Part shown: positions 27,709-36,798 of the stretch, one piece after another | How positions within the stretch are numbered: position 1 is the first letter of the stretch | Layout: each line of letters begins with the position of its first letter | Position numbers and translations under genes: made by a program | DNA from: Pseudomonas sp. 10S4 | Lineage (GTDB): Bacteria; Pseudomonadota; Gammaproteobacteria; Pseudomonadales; Pseudomonadaceae | Assembly: GCF_034344865.1 (NCBI RefSeq) | Contig: NZ_CP133774.1 | Span: 4,526,001-4,590,000 of the forward strand | Direction: 5' to 3' | DNA length: 64,000 bases | The notes under the pieces: generated by a model | Seen by the model: only the letters and a program-made list of their open reading frames with translations | Told to the model about the DNA's origin: nothing | Database searches by the model: none

Positions 27709-27819
27709 AGGCGCAGCGTAAAGGCGCACGGCTTGTCGGCGATGGTGTTCTTGAAATCGCCTTCGCGGGCAAGCCTTGTTCCTACAGAAAGCCATTTTTC
27801 GATACTGGAGAGCCTGACC

Positions 27820-29271
27820 ATGCACGCTGCGCTACACGACTCCAACACGCAGGCCGATACGCTCGCCGAACGGGTGGCGGATGTTCTCGCCCGTCAGCAG
27901 GCCGCCTCTTTGTCCGAGGGACCTCCGTCGGCGGACTTGCGCATTGCACGGATCAACCGGGTGATCAAGCTGTTGCTCGATCATCAGCAGCCACTCTGCG
28001 AGGCCTTGGCCAAGGACTTCACCTGGCGCAGTCATGACCAATCGCTGATGGCCGATGTGCTGTTGCCGGTGCAGGGGCTCAAATACGCCCGCGACCATGT
28101 GCACCGCTGGATGCACCCGCAACGGCGCAAAGCCGAACTGGGCAGCGGTTGGCTGGGCGCCAGGGCCGAGATTCACTTTCAGCCGCTGGGCACCATCGGC
28201 ATTATCTCGCCGTGGAATTTCCCCATCGCCATCGCGCTGGGGCCGTTGGCCGAGGCGCTGGCGGCGGGTAACCGGGCGATTCTGCTGTTTTCCGACCAGT
28301 CCCCGGCCACCGCAGGATTGTTGATTGAACTGCTGGCCGAACAGTTCGATGACACCGAAGTCGCGGCGTTTATCGGCGGTGCCGAACTGGGCGCGGCATT
28401 CTCCGCGATGCCGCTGGATCACCTGGTGTTTACTGGCAGCCCCCGGGTCGGGCGCCTGGTGATGCGCGCTGCCGCAGAAAATCTGACGCCGTTGACCCTT
28501 GAACTGGGGGGCAAATCGCCGACGATCATCGGCCAGGGCGCTGACCTGGAAAACGCCGCCCGGCGTATCTGGGCCGGGAAGGGCATCAGTAGCGGGCAGG
28601 CCTGTATCGCGCCGGATTACGTTTGGGTGCACGAGGCGGATCGCGAGCGGTTGTTGAGCTGCATGCAAGCCGAACTGCGGCGCCTGTTCCCGACGCTGCT
28701 CAATAACCCGGACTACACGGCCATGGCCACGCCCGGTCAATACCGACGGATGCAAGCCTGTGTGCACGACGCCCGCCAACACGGTGTACGGGTGATCGAG
28801 GTCAATCCGGACAACGAGGACTTGAGCGCTTCGCGCAAGATCGCCCCGACCCTGCTGGTGGACCCGCCGGACAGCACGCTGGCGATGCAAGAGGAAGTGT
28901 TCGGCCCGCTGCTGCCGATCCGCAGCTATCGCCACCTCAGCGAGGCGCTCGACTACATCAACGCGCATCCGCGACCGCTGGCGCTGTACTACTTCGGCCA
29001 CGACCGTGACGAGGCCCGGCATGTGCTGGAACGCACCCATTCGGGCGGCGCGTGTATCAACGAAGTGATGCAGCACCTGTTCCAGAACGACTTGCCCTTT
29101 GGCGGCTGCGGTCACTCGGGTTTTGGTCGTTATCGCGGTGGTTATGGTTTCAAGGCGTTCAGCCTGGAACGTTCGGTGTTCACACCACCGTTCTGGGACG
29201 TCATGGGCCTGCTGCGGCCGCCTTACGGCACGCTGTTTCAACGGGTGATGGGCGCGCTGTTGAAACCCTGA
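27820..29271 (+). CDS. Coniferyl-aldehyde-type aldehyde dehydrogenase
   Basis: A 483-residue class-3-like NAD(P) aldehyde dehydrogenase. Asn133 (SPWNFP), catalytic Glu228 (LTLELGGKSP) and Cys262 (SSGQACIAPDYV) are visible, and the C-terminus GGCGHSGFGRYRGGYGFKAFS is typical. Close family members oxidise coniferyl aldehyde or fatty aldehydes. GGAG precedes ATG 27820. It follows the alkylsulfatase and probably oxidises the aldehyde derived from the alcohol released; the GMC enzyme at 33580-35242 is a candidate for the alcohol step. Confidence 0.85.
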   Translation: MHAALHDSNTQADTLAERVADVLARQQAASLSEGPPSADLRIARINRVIKLLLDHQQPLCEALAKDFTWRSHDQSLMADVLLPVQGLKYARDHVHRWMHPQRRKAELGSGWLGARAEIHFQPLGTIGIISPWNFPIAIALGPLAEALAAGNRAILLFSDQSPATAGLLIELLAEQFDDTEVAAFIGGAELGAAFSAMPLDHLVFTGSPRVGRLVMRAAAENLTPLTLELGGKSPTIIGQGADLENAARRIWAGKGISSGQACIAPDYVWVHEADRERLLSCMQAELRRLFPTLLNNPDYTAMATPGQYRRMQACVHDARQHGVRVIEVNPDNEDLSASRKIAPTLLVDPPDSTLAMQEEVFGPLLPIRSYRHLSEALDYINAHPRPLALYYFGHDRDEARHVLERTHSGGACINEVMQHLFQNDLPFGGCGHSGFGRYRGGYGFKAFSLERSVFTPPFWDVMGLLRPPYGTLFQRVMGALLKP

Positions 29272-29293
29272 CTCAAGCCATACACAAATCCAA

Positions 29294-29383
29294 TGTGGGA
29301 GCGGGCTTGCTCGCGAAAGCGGTGTGTCAGCCAATATCAATGTTGGATGTGATGGCCTCTTCGCGAGCAAGCCCGCTCCCACA
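29294..29383. repeat. REP-type inverted repeat pair (TGTGGGAGCGGGCTTGCTCGCGAA)
   Basis: Standard pair between the aldehyde dehydrogenase and arylsulfatase genes; its right arm ends 20 bases before the arylsulfatase start, so the hairpin could affect transcript stability. Confidence 0.9.
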
Positions 29384-29403
29384 ATGAGAACAAGGAACTC
29401 CTG

Positions 29404-31176
29404 ATGATTGCGTTCAAACCACTTGCCCTGGCAATCTGTTGCCTGGCACTCGGCACCCAGTGTTTCGCCGCACCCAAACGCCCAAACATCGTAGTCCTGG
29501 TCGCCGACGACTGGGGCTACAGCGATGTCGGCTCCTTCGGCAGTGAAATCGCCACGCCGAACATCGACACCCTGGCCCGCGAAGGTGTGCGTTTCTCCGA
29601 TTTCCACGTGACTGCGTCCTGTTCGCCGACTCGCTCAATGCTGATGACCGGCGTCGACAACCACCGCAATGGCGTCGGCAACATGCCGGAAACCATGCCC
29701 GACGAACACCTGGGCAAACCCGGCTACAGCGGTGTGCTCAACGACAATGCGATCACCGTCGCCAGCCAGCTCAAGGACGGCGGTTATCACACCTACATCA
29801 CCGGCAAGTGGCACTTGGGCAAAACCGCCGACACCTTGCCCAACAACCGTGGCTTCGAACGTTCGTTCATCCAGGCCGATAGCGGCTCCGACAACTGGGA
29901 AGAGCGGCCCTACGCGCCGCTGTACGACAAGGCTGCCTGGTTCGAGAACGGTCAGCCGGCGCACCTGCCCAAGGATTACTACTCCTCGACCTTTATCGTC
30001 GACAAGGCCATGGAATACATCGCGGCGGATCGCAAGGACGGCCAACCGTTTTTCGCCTACCTCGGGTTTCAGGCCAATCATGTGCCGGTCCAGGCGCCCA
30101 AGGATGTCATCGACAAGTACCGTGGCCGGTACGACCAAGGCTGGACGGCCTTGCGCCAGGCCCGTCGTGAGCGCGCCATCGAACTGGGGTTGATTCCCGC
30201 CGGGAGCGGCATGCAAACCATGGCCAGCACCGCCGACTGGGATGCCCTTGACGAGCATGAAAAACGTTACGAAGCCCGACGCATGGAGGTGTACGCCGGC
30301 ATGGGTGAAACCATGGACCGGGAAATCGGCCGCCTGATCGCCCACCTCAAAGCCACCGGCGATTACGACAACACAGTGTTTGTATTCCTCTCCGACAACG
30401 GCAGCGAACCTACCGATCCGTACGCAATTCCAGCGATCCGGCTATGGCTGGAAATGCACTACACCCGCGAGCTTGATCGCCTGGGCAGCAAGGGCGCGTT
30501 CACCAGCATCGGCCCGAGTTGGGCCAGCGCTGCCGCGTCGCCCCTGAGTGGCTACAAGTTCTTTGCCGGCGAGGGCGGATTGCGCACGCCGTTGATTGTG
30601 TCCGGCGTGCCGAGCATGCAAACCAACCGCATCGTCAAAGCGTTTACCCACGTCACGGACATTGTCCCGACCTTGCTCGATGTCGCCGGGGTTGCCGCGC
30701 ACAGCGGTGAATATCAGGGACGGGCCGTAGAGCCGATGATCGGCAACAGCCTGGTGCCAGTGCTGAAGGGCACAACGGATCGCGTGCACCCCGAAGACCA
30801 GGCCATCGGCTATGAACTGTCCGGCAGCGCAGCGCTGTTCAAGGGTGATTACAAACTGGTGAAAAGCCTGAAACCGGTGGGCAATGAGCAATGGCACCTC
30901 TACAACATCGCCACCGACCCCGGAGAAGTGAATGACCTGCAACAGCAAATGCCCGAGCGCTTTGTCAGCATGCAAGCCGACTACGCCGAGTACGCCCGCC
31001 TCAACGGTGTACTGCCGATGCCGGCCGGTTATGACTACATGCACCAAGGGCAAATGTATGCCTTGAAGCACGTGGTGATGCCCAAGCTCAAGGCTGCCGC
31101 ACCGCCGATTGCAGCGGTGCTGCTGTTGTTGGTGGGCGTGCTGGTGTGGCGTCGTCGTCGCAAGCAGGCGGTTTGA
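29404..31176 (+). CDS. Arylsulfatase with C-terminal membrane anchor
   Basis: A 590-residue type I sulfatase. Signal peptide 1-22 (cut at CFAAP), metal Asp pair in VADDWGYSD (35-36), catalytic formylglycine precursor Cys73 in ASCSPTR, the canonical C-x-P-x-R, TGKWHLGK and SDNGSEPTD. Unlike typical soluble periplasmic arylsulfatases it ends with one hydrophobic segment and a basic tail (VLVWRRRRKQAV), implying attachment to the inner membrane facing the periplasm. The DUF2889 gene begins immediately after its stop codon. Confidence 0.88.
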   Translation: MIAFKPLALAICCLALGTQCFAAPKRPNIVVLVADDWGYSDVGSFGSEIATPNIDTLAREGVRFSDFHVTASCSPTRSMLMTGVDNHRNGVGNMPETMPDEHLGKPGYSGVLNDNAITVASQLKDGGYHTYITGKWHLGKTADTLPNNRGFERSFIQADSGSDNWEERPYAPLYDKAAWFENGQPAHLPKDYYSSTFIVDKAMEYIAADRKDGQPFFAYLGFQANHVPVQAPKDVIDKYRGRYDQGWTALRQARRERAIELGLIPAGSGMQTMASTADWDALDEHEKRYEARRMEVYAGMGETMDREIGRLIAHLKATGDYDNTVFVFLSDNGSEPTDPYAIPAIRLWLEMHYTRELDRLGSKGAFTSIGPSWASAAASPLSGYKFFAGEGGLRTPLIVSGVPSMQTNRIVKAFTHVTDIVPTLLDVAGVAAHSGEYQGRAVEPMIGNSLVPVLKGTTDRVHPEDQAIGYELSGSAALFKGDYKLVKSLKPVGNEQWHLYNIATDPGEVNDLQQQMPERFVSMQADYAEYARLNGVLPMPAGYDYMHQGQMYALKHVVMPKLKAAAPPIAAVLLLLVGVLVWRRRRKQAV

Positions 31177-31731
31177 ATGATGATCGACGAGGTCGATGAG
31201 TGGGGGCGCCGGCTGATTCACCGGCGCAAGGTCGAATGCCAGGGCTTTTTGCGCACCGATGGCCTGTGGGATATCGAAGGGCGGTTGAACGACAGCAAAA
31301 CCCATCCGGTGACCCTTGCTGAAGGCCGGATCGTCGCGGCGGGGCAGACCTATCACGGCATGTGGATTCGGCTGACCCTGGACGATGACTTCATCGTGCG
31401 TGAGGTTCGGGTATCGATGCCTGACGTGCCGACCAGCGAATGCCGTGGGGCAATGCCGGCCTATGAAAAACTGCTGGGGGAACGGATCGGGTCAGGGTTT
31501 TCGCGGCGGATCAAAGAACTGTTTGGCGGGATCGGCGGTTGCGTGCATTTGACCGAGTTGCTGCTGCCGATTGCCACCACGGCGTTCCAGACGATTCCCA
31601 TGGCCCGCGCGATGGTTGCGCCGCGTACGGCCGAGGATGTCGAGGCTTATCGTGATGCTACCGGGCGGTTGCTTAACACCTGTCACGCGTTGCGCGAGGA
31701 CAGTCCGGTGGCGGTGTTCCTGAAAAAATGA
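31177..31731 (+). CDS. DUF2889 family protein
   Basis: A 184-residue protein with the DUF2889 features RRKVECQGFLRTDGLWDIEGRLNDSK near the start, TYHGMWIRLTLDDDFIVREV, the conserved VSMPDVPTSEC and LLGERIGSGFSRRIKELFGGIGGCVHLTELL. Family function is unknown; members turn up with CoA-dependent catabolic genes. Its start codon directly follows the arylsulfatase stop, so the two are translated from one message. The link to sulfated-substrate breakdown is inference. Confidence 0.82.
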   Translation: MMIDEVDEWGRRLIHRRKVECQGFLRTDGLWDIEGRLNDSKTHPVTLAEGRIVAAGQTYHGMWIRLTLDDDFIVREVRVSMPDVPTSECRGAMPAYEKLLGERIGSGFSRRIKELFGGIGGCVHLTELLLPIATTAFQTIPMARAMVAPRTAEDVEAYRDATGRLLNTCHALREDSPVAVFLKK

Positions 31732-31770
31732 TGTTAGGTCTTCCTGGACCTTAAAATCTGACACTGACCC

Positions 31771-31874
31771 TGTGGCGAGGGAGCTTGCTCCCGTTGGACT
31801 GCGAAGCAGTCCCTTTCTTTTGCGAACAAAGGGGGCCGCTTCGCAGCCCAGCGGGAGCAAGCTCCCTCACCACA
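31771..31874. repeat. Inverted repeat pair, TGTGGCGAGGGAGCTTGCTCCCGTT variant
   Basis: Outer arms TGTGGCGAGGGAGCTTGCTCC and GGAGCAAGCTCCCTCACCACA. It is followed directly by CAAGCTCGCTCCCACAGGGG (31874-31893), an arm of the other REP family, so two repeat families abut here. Confidence 0.85.
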
Positions 31875-31902
31875 CAAGCTCGCTCCCACAGGGGATGTGT
31901 GT

Positions 31903-33030
31903 TTAGCCGATCTGCAACCGTTCTATCCGGCTCTCATCCAGACCAGCCTTGCGCAAGATCTGCGCCGTGTGCTCCCCACGCTTGGGCACTGAACCCGCTG
32001 CCGAAGGCGTCGCCGAAAACCGTGGAGCCGGTGCGGCTTGCAATACGCCTTCGGTGCGCGAATACACGCCACGCTCGGCCATGTGCGGATGGTTCAGGGC
32101 TTCGGCCGGGGTCAACACCGGGGCGAAGCAGGCGTCGCTGCCTTCCAGCAGGTCGATCCAGTGCTGGCGGGGCTGGCTGGCAAACACCGTGGCCAGTCGT
32201 TCGCGCAACGTGCCCCACAGGCGCGGGTCGTAAGGTTTCTTGAAGTCCGGATCGTCGCCTAACCCCAGTTTGTTGAACAGCAGCGCATTGAACTGCGGTT
32301 CAAGGGCTTGCACGCTGACGAACAAGCCATCGGCGCAGGCATACGTGCGGCCCCAATGGGCGCCATCAAGCAACCCGCAACCGCGTTCCAGCGGCTGTTG
32401 GCCGGCGGCATGCGCCGACAGCAAGAGGTTCATCAGGTTGGCACTGCCGTCGACAATCGCCGCGTCCACCACCTGACCGACACCGTTGGTGCTGGCATTG
32501 ATGATCCCCGCCAGAATGCCCATCGCCAGGTACAGCGCGCCGCCGCCCAGATCACCGACCAGAGTCGGCGGCGCCATCGGTGGCTGGCCGGCCTCACCAC
32601 TGAACCACAAGGCGCCGGACAGGGCGATGTAGTTCAGGTCGTGGCCGGCGGCCTGGGCCAATGGGCCGTGCTGGCCCCAACCGGTCATGCGCCCGTAAAC
32701 CAGACGTGGATTGCGTGCCAGGCACACTTGCGGGCCCAAGCCCAGGCGTTCCATGACGCCGGGGCGCATGCCTTCGATGAGCGCATCGCAGCCTTCGATC
32801 AGACGCAGCACCGCTTCGATGGCTTCGGGGTCCTTGAGGTCCAGGGCTATCGACTGTTTGCCGCGATTGACGATGGCGTGCTGGCCCAGGTCGAGCAGGT
32901 CGGCGCCCTTGCTGCCGGCACGCTCCACCAGAATAACCTCGGCGCCCATGTCCGCCAGCAACATGCCGCAAAACGGCCCCGGCCCGATGCCGGCAATTTC
33001 GACGATACGAACGCCGTCCAATACGCCCAT
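31903..33030 (-). CDS. CoA transferase family III, alpha-methylacyl-CoA racemase-like
   Basis: A 375-residue protein. It resembles AMACR, which epimerises 2-methylacyl-CoAs so they can enter beta-oxidation: the catalytic pair is visible as His130 (QAAGHDLNY) and Asp160 (LVGDLGGGA), with spacing equal to the His126-Asp156 pair of the mycobacterial racemase. Also GRMTGWGQHGPLA and VDAAIVDGSANLM. Start ATG 33030 has AAGGAG upstream. Its presence argues that the pathway degrades a methyl-branched compound. Confidence 0.85.
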   Translation of the reverse strand: MGVLDGVRIVEIAGIGPGPFCGMLLADMGAEVILVERAGSKGADLLDLGQHAIVNRGKQSIALDLKDPEAIEAVLRLIEGCDALIEGMRPGVMERLGLGPQVCLARNPRLVYGRMTGWGQHGPLAQAAGHDLNYIALSGALWFSGEAGQPPMAPPTLVGDLGGGALYLAMGILAGIINASTNGVGQVVDAAIVDGSANLMNLLLSAHAAGQQPLERGCGLLDGAHWGRTYACADGLFVSVQALEPQFNALLFNKLGLGDDPDFKKPYDPRLWGTLRERLATVFASQPRQHWIDLLEGSDACFAPVLTPAEALNHPHMAERGVYSRTEGVLQAAPAPRFSATPSAAGSVPKRGEHTAQILRKAGLDESRIERLQIG

Positions 33031-33140
33031 GTGCGTACTCCTTTGGATCAATGGATTGAGGGATTCAATGTTGCATGGCGAGTGAGGAGGGACAGGTCAT
33101 TGCGGGTTGAACGGTGATCCGCAGAATGCCCATAGTCCCA

Positions 33141-33230
33141 TGTGGGAGCGGGCTTGCTCGCGAAGAGGGTGTGTCATTCCACACATGTGTTGAATGTGAA
33201 ACCGCTTTCGCGAGCAAGCCCGCTCCCACA
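33141..33230. repeat. REP-type inverted repeat pair (TGTGGGAGCGGGCTTGCTCGCGAA)
   Basis: Standard 90-base pair between the racemase start and the small membrane protein gene. The spacer contains CACACATGTGTTG, a short additional dyad. Confidence 0.9.
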
Positions 33231-33251
33231 TTTGATTTGCGTTGGGTTGGG

Positions 33252-33611
33252 TTAGCGGCGAAGCAGCAGGAGGGTCATCACGCTGTGAAACACCACTGCG
33301 GGCCACAACAAGAGACCGCTGCTGACAAACACCCCGACATACGCCAGGTACAGCGCAATTGCCCCGTTGTAGACCTGCATCGCCCGCACCGCGCCGACAC
33401 TGATGGGTCTCGGCCAACAAGCAATCCCAAGCGCAATCAGCGCAATCCCGAAAAACCGCGCAAACAGATTGGTCACGTCGGTCCCGACAATCCCCAGCAG
33501 CACATTGCTGACAATGCCGGGGGTGAGCAGCAGGGCCACGCCGGTGGCGAGTTCGACGACGGCGGCAACCGTCAGCAGCTTAGGCGTGGTGATGAGCGGC
33601 GCTGGGTTCAT
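33252..33611 (-). CDS. Small membrane protein, four segments
   Basis: A 119-residue protein that is almost entirely hydrophobic, with about four membrane segments (LLTVAAVVELATGVALLL, IVSNVLLGIVG, FFGIALIALGIACWP, LLLWPAVVFHSVMTLLLL). I do not recognise a named family. Its 5' end overlaps the 3' end of the GMC oxidoreductase gene by about 32 bases, so it is translationally coupled and may serve as a membrane partner of that enzyme. That role is inference. Confidence 0.6.
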   Translation of the reverse strand: MNPAPLITTPKLLTVAAVVELATGVALLLTPGIVSNVLLGIVGTDVTNLFARFFGIALIALGIACWPRPISVGAVRAMQVYNGAIALYLAYVGVFVSSGLLLWPAVVFHSVMTLLLLRR

Positions 33612-35242
33612 GATCGTCCCTTTGGGTGATGGCGGTGCCGGCCGCGCGGTCCTGGCGGATAAACTCGGCGGCTTTTTCGCCGATCATCACGGTGGCGGCC
33701 GTGGTGCTGCATCCAATGATAGTCGGCATGATCGACGCGTCGACCACGCGCAAGCCTTCCAGGCCGTGCACCTTAAGCCGGGCGTCGACCACCGCCATGG
33801 CGTCGGCGCCCATTTTGCAGGTGCCCACCGGGTGATAAAGGGTGTCGGAACGGTTGCGCAACACCTGCTCGATCTCGGCATCGGTGTTCATTGGCGCGTC
33901 GATTACATCCCGAGGGCTAAGCGCCTTGAAGGCCGGAGTCGCCATGATTTTCTCGATCACGCGGTAGCCTTTTATCAGTGTCTTGATGTCATCGGGATGG
34001 GTCAGGAACGCCGGATCAATCAGCGGCGGCACCATCGGGTCGGTGCTGGCGAGGCTGAGCTGGCCGACACTTTTCGGGTGCAGCAGGCAGGCATGCACGC
34101 TCAAGCCGTGGCCGCGATACAACGTGCGCCCATGGTCGGCAAACATGGCGATGGTCAGGGCCAGTTCGATGTCTCGCCTGCGGCAGGTCCGGGGTGGTTT
34201 TGACGAAGGCGCAGGCCTCGGCGAAATTAGTGGTCAACGGGCCGCTGCGCTGTCGCCAGTAGCGAAACGCGGCTTTGGTGATGTCCCAAATGCCTGCCAG
34301 CGATAAGCCGATCAGGTGCCGGGATTTGACCCGGTAGGAATGCACGTAATCGATGTGATCCACCAGGTTGCGGCCAACACCGGGCAGTTCATGCACCACC
34401 GGAATATCGAACTTCAGCAGTTCTCCTTTCGGGCCGACCCCGGACAACAGCAATAGCTGCGGCGAGTTGAACGCGCCGGAGCTCAGGATCAGCTCATGTC
34501 GGGCACGCAAGGTACGCTTGACACCGTTTTGCAGGAATTCGATGCCCACCGCACGCTTGCCGTCAAACAGGATTCGGGTGGCGTGGGCGTGGGTTTCGAT
34601 GCTCAGGTTCTGCCGCTGGCGATTGGGCGTCAGGTAAGCGCGGGCGGCGCTGCAACGCTGTCCGTCCTTTTGCATCACTTGCACGCGGCCAAAGCCTTCC
34701 ATGCTCGCGCCATTCTGATCCGGGCACGCCGGGTAACCCGCCTGAATGCCGGCCTCGACGAAGGTCTCGCCAAACGGGTTGGGCGAGGAATGGAAGCGTA
34801 CGTTCAGCGGGCCGTTCTGGCCGTGCAATGGGTCGGTGAAGTGTTCGTTGTGTTCGGCGCGCTTGAAGAACGGTAGCACCTCCTGATAGCTCCAGCCCGG
34901 GTTGCCCAGGGCGGCCCAGCGGTTGAAATCCTCCGGGTGGCCGCGGTGATAGGCCATGGCATTGATCGAAGAACTGCCGCCCAGGGTCTTGCCCCGTGGC
35001 TGATAACCGACCCGACCATTCAAGCCGGACTGCGCCACCGTCTGGTACTGCCAGTTGTTGATCGAAGTCGGAACCATCGCCGCGACACCGGCCGGCATGT
35101 GCACCAGCGGGTTGGTGTCCGGCCCGCCGGCTTCGAGCAGGCAGACCGAAATGTCCGGATCTTCCGACAAGCGACTGGCAACCACGCAGCCGGCAGCGCC
35201 CGCGCCAACTACGATGTAATCGAATTGCGTGTTCTCGTTCAT
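33580..35242 (-). pseudogene. GMC-family FAD alcohol dehydrogenase, frameshifted
   Basis: Relatives such as AlkJ and BetA oxidise alcohols and pass electrons to quinone. FAD motif VVGAGAAGCVVASRL (about 11-25), GKTLGGSSSINAM, the second GMC signature SSGAFNSPQLLLLSGVG, and the C-terminal YHPVGTCKMG with PTIIGCSTTAATVMIGEKAA are all present, but in two frames: the first reads FVKTTPDLPQA then leaves the family pattern, and the second resumes with DHGRTLYRGHGLSVHACLL. Deleting the extra T at 34174 restores DLPQADIELALTIAMF. Total about 553 residues. Confidence 0.85.
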
Positions 35243-35452
35243 GCGTTCTTCTCTTTATTCGCTGCACAACGTGAACGCATTGTGGGCAGAACCACCCTGG
35301 CGTTACCGGTCAATTGAATGAATTCAAAGGTCAGCGGGACAGGTGACTAACACGCCAAGCACCGGAACATCCGGGATACTGGCCGGGTGGGTCATTGACC
35401 CAGGCGTGGCCTGCGGTGAACATCGGCTTTCGCATCCCTAGCAGGCAGGCTC

Positions 35453-36517
35453 ATGTCAGATTCGAAAATGTCAGGTTCGGAATTGGATTCGCCCGACACC
35501 GAACCGTCGTTGCGTGAAGACGCGTTGCAGCCCACCACCATCGGCAGCTACACCGTGGCCATCGCCCGGGCGCTGGACGCCAGCGGTGTGGACAGCAAGC
35601 GGATCTTTACCGCCATCGGTATTCCGCTGGACGTCTCCACTGACCCGATGACCCGCCTGCCGGCCGCGACGATGAGCAAGCTGTATCGAGCCTGCGTCGA
35701 TGTGACCAACAACCCGTATTTCGGCCTGACCGTGGCCAAACACATTCACCTCACGCATTTGCATGCCTTGGGCTATTCACTGGCGGCCAGTGGCACGCTG
35801 CTGGATTTCTGCCGGCGGCTGGAGCGCTATTTCCGTCTGGTGTCCCAGGTTGCCAAGGCCAGTCTCAATCAGGCTGACGAGCAGGTGTTGATGCGCTTCG
35901 ATCACTTGGTCGGGCTCAGCAACGAGACCGAAGATGCGTTTTTCGGTTTTCTGATTCGTACCATGCGCCTGCTCTACAAACAGGAATTCAAACCGGTTCG
36001 CGTGGAGTTGTGCCGGCCGATGCCCCACGAGGGCGCCGGCCCGTATGAAGCGTTGTTCAGGGCGCCGGTGTTGTTCGGGCAGGCGAGTAGTTTGCTGGTG
36101 TTCGACAAGGCCGAACTGGCACAACCGCTTAGCGGCTCCTGCCCGGAGCTGGCCCAGGTCAACGACAACATCATCATCAGTTATCTGGCGCGGCTGGACA
36201 AAAGTGACGTGATCACCGGGGTGACCCAGAAGATCATCGAGTTTCTCCCGGACGGTGATTGCAGCCGTGACAAAGTCGCCAGTGCGCTGTGCATGAGCCC
36301 GACCAAACTGCAGCTCAAACTGTCCCAGCGCGGCACCCATTTCCAGCAACTGCTCGATGACACGCGCAAAGAGCTGGCCTGCAGTTACCTGAGCCAGGCC
36401 TCACGCCCGGTGACCGAAATCACCTTTCTGCTGGGCTTCAGCGACACCAGCAACTTCACCCGTGCCTTCAAGCGCTGGACCGGACTGTCGCCGACGGATT
36501 TCCGGCAGCAGTTCTAA
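35453..36517 (+). CDS. AraC-family regulator, OruR-like
   Basis: A 354-residue regulator with an N-terminal arabinose-binding-type (PF12625) ligand domain (ALDASGVDSKRIFTAIGI...LHALGYSLAASGTLLDFCRRL) and a C-terminal AraC helix-turn-helix pair (LALCMSPTKLQLKLSQRG-like region and TEITFLLGFSDTSNFTRAFKRWTGLSP). It is divergent from the GMC gene (210-base gap) and upstream of the DUF1302 module, so it probably controls one or both in response to the pathway substrate. Target site not identified. Confidence 0.85.
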   Translation: MSDSKMSGSELDSPDTEPSLREDALQPTTIGSYTVAIARALDASGVDSKRIFTAIGIPLDVSTDPMTRLPAATMSKLYRACVDVTNNPYFGLTVAKHIHLTHLHALGYSLAASGTLLDFCRRLERYFRLVSQVAKASLNQADEQVLMRFDHLVGLSNETEDAFFGFLIRTMRLLYKQEFKPVRVELCRPMPHEGAGPYEALFRAPVLFGQASSLLVFDKAELAQPLSGSCPELAQVNDNIIISYLARLDKSDVITGVTQKIIEFLPDGDCSRDKVASALCMSPTKLQLKLSQRGTHFQQLLDDTRKELACSYLSQASRPVTEITFLLGFSDTSNFTRAFKRWTGLSPTDFRQQF

Positions 36518-36535
36518 ACCGTCCAACGCTAACCC

Positions 36536-36625
36536 TGTGGGAGCGAGCTTGCTCGCGAAAGCGGTGTGTCAGTCGACTTCGATATTGACTGACACTGCCT
36601 CTTCGCGAGCAAGCCCGCTCCCACA
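36536..36625. repeat. REP-type inverted repeat pair (TGTGGGAGCGAGCTTGCTCGCGAA)
   Basis: Standard pair following the AraC gene; spacer contains GTGTGTCAGTCGACTTC. The left arm has GAGCGAG where most copies read GAGCGGG. Confidence 0.9.
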
Positions 36626-36679
36626 TAAATCCCAACCACATCCCACATAAATTGCGCTGACCGACGATTTGGCCCAATT

Positions 36680-36698
36680 GACCGGCAGCCTGCCGGTC
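36680..36698. promoter_or_regulatory. Palindrome in the leader of the DUF1302 gene, possible operator
   Basis: GACCGGCA and TGCCGGTC form a perfect 8-bp inverted repeat with spacer GCC, 100 bases before the DUF1302 start. It could be a regulator site; no further support. Confidence 0.35.
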
Positions 36699-36798
36699 GC
36701 TCGCGATACAACAACCTCGACCGATCCGGCCAGCGCCCCCGCGCAGGAGTGCACCGGCCAGTCGCATGTTCTTGAATCAGCCAAGGCGAGCACGCTAG

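Noticed and set aside
27832..29607. 591-codon minus-strand frame
   Set aside because: Antisense to the aldehyde dehydrogenase and the start of the arylsulfatase; no domain pattern and spans a repeat.
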